The position numbers were made by a program, and so were the translations under genes. The notes below the pieces were generated by a model. The model was not told the origin of the DNA. It saw nothing but the letters and a program-made list of their open reading frames with translations, and did no database searches. 18,767 nt of DNA from assembly GCA_028565635.1 (NCBI GenBank), contig JAOXYB010017298.1, forward strand, positions 1 through 18,767. Reading direction: 5' to 3'. Below are positions 1 through 8,770 of the stretch, in pieces (within the stretch, counting starts at the first letter, position 1; every line of letters starts with the position of its first letter). The stretch is from Phoronis ovalis. Lineage: Eukaryota > Phoronida > Phoronidae.

Positions 1-1
1 T

Positions 2-365
2 AATAAACGAGGTAGTCTATTCGCTCACAAGAAAACTCATCAAGATCGTCGTTATCGCTGTACTGACTGTAACAAAGGTTTTCATTATAAAAAGGAATTG
101 GAAAAACATTCTAGACAGCATACCAGTGAAAGGCTTTTTGCATGTCAATTGTGTGCAAAATGTTTCATGACAGAAGAAATTTGTAAAGCGCACGAAAAGA
201 CTTCACATTGAAGATAAGCCATATGTGTGTACAGTATGTAAGGAATCCTTTCATAGCTGGGCTTCACGAAATCATCATACCATGGAGCAGCACAGGAATG
301 ATGAGATAATAGTTACTTCGATAATTTATCAAGATAACGAGGTAGAATGTCAAGAAAAATTATGA
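2..365 (+). CDS. C2H2 zinc-finger protein, 3' end, interrupted by a one-base frameshift
   Basis: This is the last part of a multi-finger C2H2 protein, probably a DNA-binding transcription factor. It enters the window already in frame. First comes the second half of a finger (AHKKTH), then a complete finger beginning CTDCNKGF with C-x2-C-x12-H-x3-H spacing. A third finger (CQLCAKCF, HEKT) follows, then a fourth (CTVCKESF, with H-x4-H spacing), then an acidic tail ending at TGA 363-365. The linkers HTSERLFAC and HIEDKPYVC resemble the usual TGEKPYxC linker. The frame breaks once: codons through 202 read HEKT, one extra T sits at about 203, and the next frame continues HIEDKPYVC with perfect spacing. 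Read straight, the frame stops at 209-211. The lesion could be real, making this a pseudogene or truncated allele, or an assembly error in a TT run. The family call is firm; whether the gene works is not. Confidence 0.85.
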
Positions 366-881
366 AAGGCCCATTTCATTTTTGTTGAACTTTAAATTTT
401 GTGTGAATGACTAAATTTTGTTGCAAAAGTATACATATTTTGAAAATCTACAAAATAACCTTAATAATTGTAGTTTATTTTCGTGTAATTAGATCATGTG
501 ACCTATTTTTTGAAATGTAAAATTCAAGAGTATATACTAAGTAAAAAACTGCCAAACCTACATAGTTTGCACAAATAATACGATATGTTGACTCTAGTAA
601 ATTACTATTAGTGGATTGTATTATTTTCTAATTTATATAAAATCCTTTTTTTGTCTGTCACCCATTACACGTCTAGAGTTAACAGCTGACCTTCGATAGT
701 ATAAATTTCATCAAAATTTAATGGTATTTTAAATATATTAGGAAAACGATTTTTAAAATCTCATGATTTTTACTAACCATTGTGTGGAACATCTTACATT
801 TTATGGTAAACTGTTCAAATACCCAAGTTTTATATTTTCATTTAATATTTTTTTAGGGTGTTTTAATTAAAATAAGTTTTG
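366..881. other. AT-rich non-coding sequence after the zinc-finger gene
   Basis: This probably holds the 3' untranslated region of the zinc-finger gene and then intergenic DNA. I see no open frame with family resemblance and no clear AATAAA signal close to the stop codon. The first plus-strand AATAAA lies at 947-952, inside the dispersed repeat. Confidence 0.5.
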
Positions 882-1155
882 TATAAAACTGATTGAGGTC
901 AGCCTATAGACTTTCAATGGTTAAATAGGAGTGAAGAAATTGACAGAATAAAGCATGCTATATATGTTCAATACAAACGAAGCTCGATATATTCAATATA
1001 TCAGATGAGCATAATTGTCGTGGACATACAGTATATGAATAACAATATTTGCATTTGATGCATTCAACAGTTTCAGACAAACAGCGATTTCCAGGTTTTG
1101 TAAGAAAATAAAAAAAAAACTAAGTACAGAAACAAAAATAAAAAAATACATAAAT
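882..1155. repeat. Dispersed repeat, intact copy (about 274 bp)
   Basis: This segment, from TATAAAACTGATTGAGGTC to AATACATAAATA, recurs in the same orientation at 2454-2522 plus 3157-3360. Shared stretches include TTCAATATATCAGATGA and AATAACAATATTTGCATTT. It ends in an A-rich tract, as a retroposed or short non-autonomous element might. I see no terminal inverted repeats or coding capacity. Confidence 0.8.
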
Positions 1156-2453
1156 ACAATTATTGCATGTCGTTTTGTCCACAAAAACAAAGATTGTGGC
1201 TCCACCAAGTGCTTGCTAAATAGTCTAACGTATTCGCAGAATATTTACATATTCACATTAATCCAAATTTTAAACTGCAATTACAAATGTCAATATATTT
1301 GGCAAAATCTTTATCAATATATTATAACATATATTACATACTTTACACAGTAGTTATTTGTTTGCTTTTATCCAAGAATTCATTAGTCGCACTATTTTTA
1401 GACATGATAGTTCATTGTATGTTCATCTGGTCAATGATCATCTGGTAAGAGAATATTTGTCTTGATTTGAACCTTTATTAAATGCCACCCTCCCAGGATA
1501 TCTATTCACTCACTCTAAAAACAACATTCCTACCTATTACCACAGGTGATCTTGTATGAGTATTTAGACTGATAAGGAAGATCTGTGATAATTCGGACAT
1601 TCTCAAAACATGCCTAATTTCATTTAGTACACAACTCTTTCTTTTCAGTCCAGCCATGCAGTGGTTCTCATTTCCTGGAAAAGCCTTGCTTTCAGTATAT
1701 ACATAAAATGTTCAATATAGTATTTCAAATTGTATATCAACAATGGTATAAGCAAAGGTGTACATTTTTCGTAAAATTTGTAAATTGCTACAGGTGGACA
1801 TGACAATAATTAAACTGCTGTCTACATGCCTAGAAGTGGAAACATTCGACAAGATTGCAGACTAGTGCATTATTAAGTTGTTCCAGTACTGTAGCAACAT
1901 AATCTTACTTGACATTAAATGAGAATTTTTTTTGAAACTGTCGACATAGGCGTTCATAAATGGACACCTTATCGATTACATAACAATGCAACAGATAACA
2001 AAATTTGTAATCTAGTACCTCCCCCAAAATGTATACTTTGTAAGTGTTATCAATTTATTTAAAATTGCTATTTAAACTGTTTGCGTAACATAAATAGTAA
2101 CATAAATATGTTACAATTATAGTCAATTAGTAGTACAACCATTGTGTACTACACTACACTAAAATACTAAACAACAGACACTGACATTTCTACAGCACAA
2201 ATGTATGATATGGACCGATACAATATCAGCACTTTGTATATCTAATCACAGTCTACTCCAGCCTAACATTTTTCATTATTTACTTACAAAGTCTAGATAA
2301 AAAATAAAAAAACATATAACATTGCACAAACTATTGATTTATCAAAATCTCAATACAGAATGTGTAAAAAATATTTGGCCCCTTTGTGATCAGTAACACA
2401 TTAATCACCAAATGACTAAGGGGCCTATAAATACAAATTGTCCCCTAAAAAAC
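1156..2453. other. AT-rich non-coding sequence, nothing recognised
   Basis: I searched both strands for splice-bounded open frames and for repeats shared with the rest of the window and found none I would defend. Stops are dense in all frames. Confidence 0.5.
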
Positions 2454-2522
2454 TATAAAACTGATTGAGGTCAGCCTACATACTTTCAAGGGTTAAATAG
2501 GATTGAATAAATTGACAGAATA
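2454..2522. repeat. Dispersed repeat, split copy, left part
   Basis: This matches 882-950 closely (TATAAAACTGATTGAGGTCA and onward to GACAGAATA). The match stops abruptly after GAATA at 2518-2522 and resumes at 3157 with a second GAATA. Confidence 0.8.
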
Positions 2523-3156
2523 GTTCAAGTTCAAATTATTGTATTATAGTGACGTGTTCCTTAATACATTGAATAGTAACATATACAGTTTACAAATAGT
2601 ATAAGGTACCCAGCCCCAAATGGTCTTTCAAGTCACTATAGACATTAATTTTAAATACATGATACTGGCTGAACTGCCTAAAGTGTTTTAAAAACAAATT
2701 ACTTAAATATATAAATGTTGTTTTAAGTTAAAGGCAGATTGAACATATCATCTGGTATGTCTAATAACATCTTTTTTCATAATAAAAGCCAGTTTCTGAT
2801 CAGAACTCACTTCAGCAAAGTCCTTATTAATATGTACAACATTTTTGTAAAAATCAGATCTTTCCTATGGATAAACATTAGTGTGTTTCCACTCCGCATT
2901 GCAAAGAGGACTGTCTATCACAAATCTCCGATTTTTAAAATCTACCAACTTCAATCATCAGAGGTATAATGTGCCTGTTCTTAGCTGAGCAGTAAGTGAT
3001 CTACATAATCAAGACAAGTCTACTGTAACGTAGCATTCGCTTTCATATTCACCTCAATATATGGTCTTAACTTTGGTTTCTTTATACATTCATCAGACTA
3101 TAATTACATTCAATATTGTGCAAATTACTTAGAGCAGATCTCGAGTAAATAGTTGT
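2523..3156. mobile_element. 634-bp insertion candidate flanked by GAATA
   Basis: This sequence interrupts a repeat that is continuous at 882-1155. GAATA sits on both sides (2518-2522 and 3157-3161) but only once in the uninterrupted copy (946-950), as expected for a 5-bp target-site duplication. The two ends, GTTCAAGTTC and AAATAGTTGT, are not inverted repeats. The largest open frame inside, 2739-2969, resembles nothing I know, so the element class is unknown. A deletion between two GAATA copies in the other repeat would leave the same pattern. Confidence 0.5.
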
Positions 3157-3360
3157 GAATAAAGCATTGTATACAAAAAGTTCGATTTAAACAAAGCTCA
3201 ATATATTCAATATATCAGATGAAATAATTGTCTTGGACATATGAATAACAATATTTGCATTTGATGCATTCAACAGTTTGAAACAAACAGCTATTTTCAG
3301 GTTTTGTAAGAAAATTTAAAAAAAACACCGAAGTACAGAAGCACACAAGATACATAAGTA
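3157..3360. repeat. Dispersed repeat, split copy, right part
   Basis: This matches 946-1155, starting with GAATAAAGCAT and including GCATTTGATGCATTCAACAG, and ends in the same A-rich tract. With 2454-2522 it rebuilds a 273-bp copy against 274 bp for the intact one. Confidence 0.8.
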
Positions 3361-3489
3361 TTTTAAAATTTTAAACTATTTGAGTAGCAATTGATTTCAG
3401 TTTATGCAAACTGACTGATACAAACCAAATTCCAAAATCTATTTAGTACAGTAAATTAAGAAGCAATATACAATCCAAATCCAAAATTT

Positions 3490-3800
3490 TCAACTGGGCA
3501 GCACACCCCCCCCCACCAAAAAATAACCTAAGTACCCCCGGGGCATATTCCCATAGTCAAAAAAAAACATGAGTATCCCTGGCGGGATTACAATCAGGAA
3601 AGCTTTGGTGACAGATGCTGTCTAAAGTGGTTATACATACGTGCCGCCCTATGGGGTATGGTTTTCAGGATCAATGCTTGCAATGGGGCATGTCAGCCTT
3701 GGACGCTTGCAACGGGGTATATTTTTAGCTCACTGCCATTTTGCATATAAAGGGGTGTTTTCTGCCATGGGTGTTACTAAAGGGATGTTTTTGCCATCTT
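3490..3800. repeat. GC-richer patch with irregular repeated short motifs
   Basis: This patch stands out from the AT-rich surroundings, with C runs near 3505 and 3535. Motifs of the form AANGGGGTATG or AAAGGGATGTTTT recur every 25-50 bases (for example near 3653, 3682, 3712, 3750 and 3780). An open frame starting at 3641 runs through it, but the repetitive make-up and lack of family resemblance argue that it is not a gene. Confidence 0.4.
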
Positions 3801-4020
3801 TTCGTACAAGTTGCCAGGAACTCGTACAGATTTCCGGTGACTCAAACAGCAGGTCTGAGTCACCAGAAATCTGTTCGAGTTCCTGGCAACTTGTGCGAGT
3901 CTACGGAAACGATGGTTCGAGTAGCAGGAAATTCGATGCGAAACCTGGAAAAGGGTTCAAGTGGTTGGAAACAGATGTGCGAGTGCGGATTGACAGTTCA
4001 AGTCTACGCTGGTTAGGTAG
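3801..4020. repeat. Degenerate tandem repeat of about 20 bp
   Basis: Units built around TTCGAGTNNCNGGAAAC follow each other, for example TGTTCGAGTTCCTGGCAACT, then TGTGCGAGTCTACGGAAACGA, then TTCAAGTGGTTGGAAACAGA. Spacing is mostly 20-24 bases. The first two units read on the opposite strand, which produces the hairpin listed separately. Confidence 0.55.
3802..3898. repeat. Long inverted repeat, 43-bp arms, 11-base loop
   Basis: Arms 3802-3844 and 3856-3898 are reverse complements with three mismatches, one of which would be a G-U pair in RNA. The loop is AACAGCAGGTC (3845-3855). The inner 39 bp have two mismatches. A transcript through here would fold into a single long hairpin of pre-miRNA-like size. 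Simple inversion inside the surrounding 20-bp repeat array explains its origin equally well. Confidence 0.85.
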
Positions 4021-4068
4021 ACCTGTGGGAGCTGCCATTATAAACTTTTATTCCCTACCACATTTGCT

Positions 4069-4802
4069 CGTAACATAGGTTTGGTATTTGATAATTCTAT
4101 GTGTGACTTATCAAGTCACATCTGTATGTAAATCTGCTAATTTCCATTTACATAATATTGGATCTATTCGTAAATTTCTATCCCATAAAAATACTGAAAA
4201 ATTGGTACATGCTTTCATTACTTCAAAAATTGACTTCTGCATGCAACTCCCTATATTTTGGCCTACCATCATCCCAGTTAAATAGAATACAGAGAATACA
4301 GAACAAAGCAGCCCGCATAATCACTTGTACTAAGAAATGTGGTCACATCACACCTATTTTGAAACAGCTTCATTGGCTACCAGTTTCCAGGCGCATTGAA
4401 TGTGTGATCTTTTAGTTAAATCATGCCCAATTAGAAATCTACGCTCATCCAGAGGCATTTCATTTGCAGTTCCTAGGGTTAATTCACGTACATATGGTGA
4501 TAGGGCCTTTTCTGTTTGTGCTCCATCTCTGTGGAATGCCCTCCTATTAGAATTACGATCCCACAATAGTCTCGAATGTTTTGAGTCTAATTTAAAAACC
4601 TATCTGTTTAGTTGTCATTATTCTTTATACTAGGCTTTATTATTTATTTGTTTATTTTCCTTAGATTTTCATTTTATTGTATTTCACTGTTACAGTACTT
4701 TTATTAAGACTTCTTGTAAAGCCTCTTTAATTTACTGTATATTGTAAGATTCAGGGATATATAAATATATATTATTATCCGGGATTATTATATTTTATTA
4801 TT
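4069..4802 (+). mobile_element. Decayed 3' end of a non-LTR retrotransposon (CR1/L2-like LINE)
   Basis: The translated fragments match the C-terminal end of LINE reverse transcriptase proteins. In order they read RNIGLVFDNS, VTSVCKSANFHLHNIGSIR, NRIQRIQNKAARIIT, LKQLHWLPVSRRIE, LRSSRGISFAVPR and YGDRAFSVCAPSLWNALL, then SNLKTYLF and a stop at 4631-4633. The pieces lie in different frames, with shifts near 4115 and 4240. About 25-30 residues expected after RRIE are missing near 4410, so it cannot be functional. The tail (TTGTAAAGCCTC, then TATATAAATATATATTATTAT and ATT-rich repeats to about 4802) is typical of CR1/L2-type 3' ends. The 5' part is absent, as usual for 5'-truncated LINE copies. 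The subfamily is an inference. Confidence 0.85.
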
Positions 4803-5247
4803 ACCCATAATGCACTCACATAAGAGATGAACAAGGTTCTGTGCATTTATTTGTATGGTAAAAAACTAAAATCATTTACATTTTTTATTTCCCAGGAAGT
4901 GATATGCTGCTGAAATGAAATACTTTTGTGAAAGTATAGTCTAAGGGATATTTAAGGCAAATAACTATATTTTAGTATGATAGTGTTATGGGTGTATAGT
5001 CAGTGAAAAAAATATATTTTTCCAATTTGGTTACTTCCAAACTTCTTCATCTCTGATGTCATCAGCACTTTGCATTTGATGGGTAATAAAAGTTATAATG
5101 ACAGCTTCTAGAGCCACCAACACAAAATATGCCTATAACTTAAAAATGGATCAAGCAATTCTTCTTGAAAAATATTCTTTTAAGATGTATGCAAGTGAAT
5201 AGCTCAGTTATGTCATGTTAGTGACAACTTGTTCACTTTAAGTCCTG
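4803..5247. other. Non-coding sequence between the LINE and the caspase gene
   Basis: AT-rich, with no supported gene. It should contain the 3' untranslated region and polyadenylation region of the minus-strand caspase gene at its right end. Confidence 0.4.
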
Positions 5248-5253
5248 TTTATT
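5248..5253 (-). promoter_or_regulatory. Candidate polyadenylation signal AATAAA for the caspase gene
   Basis: TTTATT on the plus strand reads AATAAA on the minus strand, 22 bases past the caspase stop codon. That is close for a 3' untranslated region but usable. A random match is possible in DNA this AT-rich. Confidence 0.35.
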
Positions 5254-5274
5254 CCATTTCTACTCTATTTCCTT

Positions 5275-5630
5275 TTAATTTGCAATCAAAAAAAAATTTC
5301 GTTTCAATGTATCCATTTTACAACAGATCTGTTTCATTTGTCTACCATTGCAATCAGGAATGGGTTCCTTTAGAAGATATTTCTCAGTATTTCTAAGAAT
5401 TTCAGAGAAACACTTCCTGTGACCATATTTTGACAAATTTTTTGCTAAACAATTTACATACAGAGTACCCTTGTTGGCTATGCGATATGACACATGGTCA
5501 GGAATAGTAGAGAATGCCACGAGGAAATCTTCTTCTTGTAATGGCACAAAATCTTTCTCACTTGTTTCACTAGGTGATGTCGTACTACCAAAGTCTGGCT
5601 CCATATTAATGTCAGCATCGTTACCATCAG
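5275..5630 (-). CDS. Caspase, last exon: interdomain linker and p10 subunit
   Basis: This exon codes for the small subunit of a caspase, a cysteine protease that cuts after aspartate. It opens after the acceptor TTTTTCAG with two bases that complete a codon with the preceding exon, then runs 117 codons to TAA. An Asp/Glu-rich linker (DGNDADINMEPD) offers possible maturation cleavage sites. The p10 core follows: EEDFLVAFSTIPDHVSYR, then NKGTLYV, and the end QICCKMDTLKRNFFL matches the family's C-terminus. The S1-pocket arginine of SYR is present. The family's GSWF motif reads GTLYV, so the tryptophan that shapes the S2/S4 pockets is replaced. The domain is full length and free of stops or frameshifts. 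Confidence 0.93.
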
Positions 5631-5875
5631 CTGAAAAATTAGTTAAATACACACAGTAATTATTTAAAATAAATAACATTTTGACATAACAGATACATAA
5701 TTATTATTATTTTGGCATGTCATGTGTTTTATGCCGATGTCACAATTTGACTTTATTCTCAATATTATATTTAGAACCAACTTACATACAGTTTGGTGTG
5801 TTGTGACAAACAGGAGATTCCAGATTTTTAATTGCACAACAATAATTTTTACGCATCAGATTTCTTGGTATTTAC
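5631..5875 (-). other. Caspase intron (245 bp)
   Basis: GTAAAT donor and TTTTTCAG acceptor on the minus strand. Joining the exons gives codon G|CT (Ala) and restores the continuous reading NNEIEADGND. Confidence 0.85.
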
Positions 5876-6175
5876 CTTCAATTTCATTATTTCCTTTGCA
5901 AGCAACAATTACAAATCCTTTCGGTTTTCCTGCCAGTGATGGACATTTAGCGGTGACAAATTCAGAAGTCACCTGCAATACAGTCAGCGATTTGCCATCA
6001 ACTCCATAAATCTTTCCTTCACTACCATGTGTAAAGATACAGCACAAAAAGTATTTGTATTTTTCAAAATCTAACTTGCTAAAGTAGGACAAACGGCATA
6101 ACATCTCACGTGCGGTCAGGTTGTCACTGCAATGAGTTTCTAGACCAAGCCGATCAAATTCTTTGCGCAGCATTT
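5876..6175 (-). CDS. Caspase, middle exon: most of p20 with the catalytic His and Cys
   Basis: This exon carries 99 codons of the large catalytic subunit. It opens after TTTTTTCTCCAG with two bases completing a codon and ends at the donor GAAG|GTAAAT. Recognisable caspase blocks are FDRLGLETHCSDNLTAREML, FSKLDFEKYKYFLCCIFTHG, KIYGVDGKSL and CPSLAGKPKGFVIVACKG. The catalytic histidine is in THG and the nucleophile cysteine is in VACKG. The pentapeptide is normally QACRG or similar, and the Gln lining the S1 pocket is Val here. That may change or weaken Asp specificity, or mark a pseudo-enzyme. Overall style is closest to caspase-3/7/8-type domains; I cannot assign an orthologue. Confidence 0.95.
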
Positions 6176-6540
6176 CTGGAGAAAAAAATACATGGTATTT
6201 AGTGTGAATCCAGTCAATTCATATCACACCAGCCTAAATATATGCATATTTTTATCATGCGAAACAAAGTTAAACATATATATTGTTTAATGAACAACCC
6301 AAATAATGTCTACCAATCAAACGCAACACAGTTTATATGAGTACTAGTTGCTGCAAATTACTCGAATCAGCACTGACAAAAGAATCACTTGCAGCAAACA
6401 TTGCTTAATTACCGCAAATCCATTTCCGAGATAGATTCGTGGATGGTGCCTTTGCATAAAATTAAGGCCTTTGATTTTTTGTGAAACTGGAAACAATCAT
6501 TAATAAGACATATTAAGTTACAAAGCGTTTTTCATCTCAC
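6176..6540 (-). other. Caspase intron (365 bp)
   Basis: GTGAGA donor and TTTTTTCTCCAG acceptor on the minus strand. The junction makes codon G|AA (Glu) and gives REGSEHDKEMLRKEF, matching the family's spacing. Confidence 0.85.
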
Positions 6541-6748
6541 CTTTGTCATGTTCTGATCCTTCTCTGTTTTCAAACATCCCACCACTAGGTGAAAAGTCTT
6601 TATTATTAATAATAAGTGCCAATCCTCGACATTCCATACTGCTTATATATGGCTGATCAATGGTTTCATCAGAAGACGTCGTAGATGTGTTTGAGTTACG
6701 TCGGCAATATAACACCACCCGTTTGGATATCAGAATCTCTGTATTGGT
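6541..6748 (-). CDS. Caspase, exon carrying the start of the p20 domain
   Basis: This exon has 69 codons plus one base and ends at the strong donor CAAAG|GTGAGA. The caspase fold begins with PYISSMECRGLALIINN, then KDFSPSGG and ENREGSEHDK. The arginine of CRG is the conserved S1-pocket residue. The upstream stretch, about 33 residues rich in Ser and Thr (SNTSTTSSDETID), looks like a prodomain linker. The left boundary is the acceptor CCTCACAG before ACC (phase 0); a second AG (CAATACAG) would start the exon at 6738 in another phase. An in-frame stop lies just upstream, so more coding exons or a short first exon must precede it. No DED or CARD is visible nearby. Confidence 0.88.
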
Positions 6749-7035
6749 CTGTGAGGATTTTTATGCAATAGAAAAGTGATTATTTTCTTCTTATCTAACA
6801 TTGAGAGAATTTGATGATGTTACAAAGGAGGAGCATACCGTTTTAACTTTACTTGAAAGCAGTGGGGCTATTCTAAATGCCACGCTAACATTAGATATTC
6901 AGGTTGCAATAATAAATACAAAGTTGTACATTCAGTCACCACTTAAGATTTAAGCTATTGGCACTTTTGTGTTTTTCAAGCAGGTGGCTGCATTTTCTCT
7001 AAAAATTGGGGTATGGGGAAGTATTTTTATGCATA

Positions 7036-7441
7036 TTTCTAAATATGCATGACTGTAAAAACCCTAACTAATGCAACTGCTATACAGTGTTGTTAAATGT
7101 TATGCTGCAAGACGATGAACCTCTGAAAAATGTATGAATGTTAGGAAATAGATGCGGAATGACGTATAGGTATGTCTGGTCTTTAAAGTATGGACTAAAA
7201 CAAATATCATTAAAAAAAAACACTGGATAATACGGTTGCAAAAACTGGGTAATCATGCTCATTAATAAAAATGTGTGAAAGGGTGCTTATTTGAGGAAGG
7301 AAAATCAGCATTTTTGACCAAAAAGGGCGTGGTATTTATAACCCGGGTAATCTTAACTTTCCAAAACACAAGTGATCTACAATTGTACAGCATTCAGTAT
7401 TTCAACCAACTAGTCGTTTAGTGTCATGCATATTTAGAAAC
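7036..7441. mobile_element. Short inverted-repeat element, MITE-like
   Basis: TTTCTAAATATGCATGAC at the left end recurs as its reverse complement at the right end (about 7424-7441), an 18-bp perfect match with weaker similarity further in. About 400 bp lie between, with no coding capacity. The left end also forms a 22-bp palindrome (7030-7051). I could not identify a convincing target-site duplication, so transposition is inferred from the terminal repeats alone. Confidence 0.45.
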
Positions 7442-8126
7442 CGAGATATATTCAAAAATATTTCTTTTAAGTACCTCAATTTTCAGTGAAATTCTAAATC
7501 CCACCCTAGAAATGTTGAATACACTACATACTTCTTTCTTTTTCACCATAAGCAACAGGTCTAGTATATAGTAAGAAATAAATTATGCTTATATTTCACT
7601 TATTTGTAGATAAAAACTCAACAGAAAATAGCATAGTTTGTAAACAGTATGTCATGCATTACAGTTTCCGCACTGTACTTTAACGTTTTCCAATGAAAGT
7701 ATTTGATATCACGTGAAATATTATAAAATACAAAAAATGATAAAGAAGAACTTGGTTAGTAGTTTATCACTTTGGTTTCGCCGATGTTGTCCCAGCCCTA
7801 TCCTGTATAAACATCTCGTACCAACAGCGTGAAATGAATAACATAGTTGTTTGAGGTTATGTAAATTGTTGAGAGTTATAAACAGACAAAAAATAGTAGA
7901 TAGTAATTTTGTTGCACATACAAGCTAAAACATTTGAAATAATTTCTGTAAGATGCAATTTGCGAAGGGGAAATTGCCAAATCATTGAAGTTCAATTTTT
8001 GCCTTAAAAATGTAATCAAGCTGTTTTAATTTTTTATCTTTACAAACAAGTAATCTTACATTTATTCATTTGTAATAAATGTGTTCTTAAATGAGCACTT
8101 AGTAAGATTTACTATCCATAACTCAC

Positions 8127-8370
8127 ATTCAAAACTTTATCCTGTTCATAAAGCGACCTCCTGTGGTACATGATAGGAACTAATATTGGCGAAAAATCCC
8201 TCAAATGCAGAATACAAAATACTCTATATTCTTGAAAGTTTTGCATTTGCACAGGTAGATTCATACATTTAATTGAAATCTCTTGTTTCAATTGTAAAAA
8301 TTGCGATAATGTTAGGAATCGGGAAACGAATCCGAAATTCTGAAGGTGTTTACCGAGTTCTGTTTTTTCA
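8127..8370 (-). CDS. Weak candidate exon, unknown product
   Basis: An open frame of 81 codons lies between a very good acceptor (TTTATATTCTCTAG) and a good donor (AAT|GTGAGT). It contains FGFVSRFLTLSQFLQLK and ends RRSLYEQDKVLN. I recognise no domain. Its outgoing phase (0) fits the first caspase exon, but its incoming phase fits no donor of the ankyrin exon, so it would need another upstream exon. It could be a caspase prodomain exon or chance. Confidence 0.22.
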
Positions 8371-8770
8371 CTAGAGAATATAAAGCAGAAAAAAACATGT
8401 TCCATTTCATTTTTCTAGAAGTCGATTTAGGCGCGAAATATGTTTCTTGATGTTACCCCCAACTTGGCATACAAAATTGCGAAAAGGTTATATATATGTG
8501 AGCACAAGACTAAATAAAAAGAAGGAAAAATAGATAAAACTATAATTCTTTATATGCTAGACCTATTGCCCTTAACTTTATATATGCATTTATTTAAACA
8601 AATGATGATAGTTCAGCTAAAGTTGTTTGAATTAAGGTGCAGATCATATATTTTACAGAATAATAATTTTGGCATATCTTCATCTACTCCATAAGGATTG
8701 AATTCTCATGGAGCTATTTTAAAAGACTATTACCAATGCATTTTAGTACAATTTTGAAATTGATGCTCAC

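Larger units (their letters stand above)
6749..8770. other. Intron or intergenic sequence upstream of the caspase exons
   Basis: About 2 kb without a clearly supported exon. It holds the inverted-repeat element at 7036-7441 and one weak exon candidate at 8127-8370. A very small splice-bounded segment at about 6855-6874 (NSPTAF) also looks like an exon, but its phase does not fit the next exon. Confidence 0.4.

Noticed and set aside
3905-4000. GTTCGAGT and GTTCAAGT strings resembling a tRNA B box
   Set aside because: No A box, no cloverleaf and no acceptor stem could be built; they are units of the 20-bp repeat.
3641-4078. 145-codon plus-strand open frame
   Set aside because: It runs through a GC-richer degenerate repeat and hairpin, the protein has no family resemblance and mirrors the DNA repeats, and the right end runs into the decayed LINE.
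4354-4566. 70-codon minus-strand open frame
   Set aside because: Antisense shadow of the LINE fragment.
5722-6009. 95-codon plus-strand open frame
   Set aside because: It is the antisense shadow of the caspase p20 exon and its intron.
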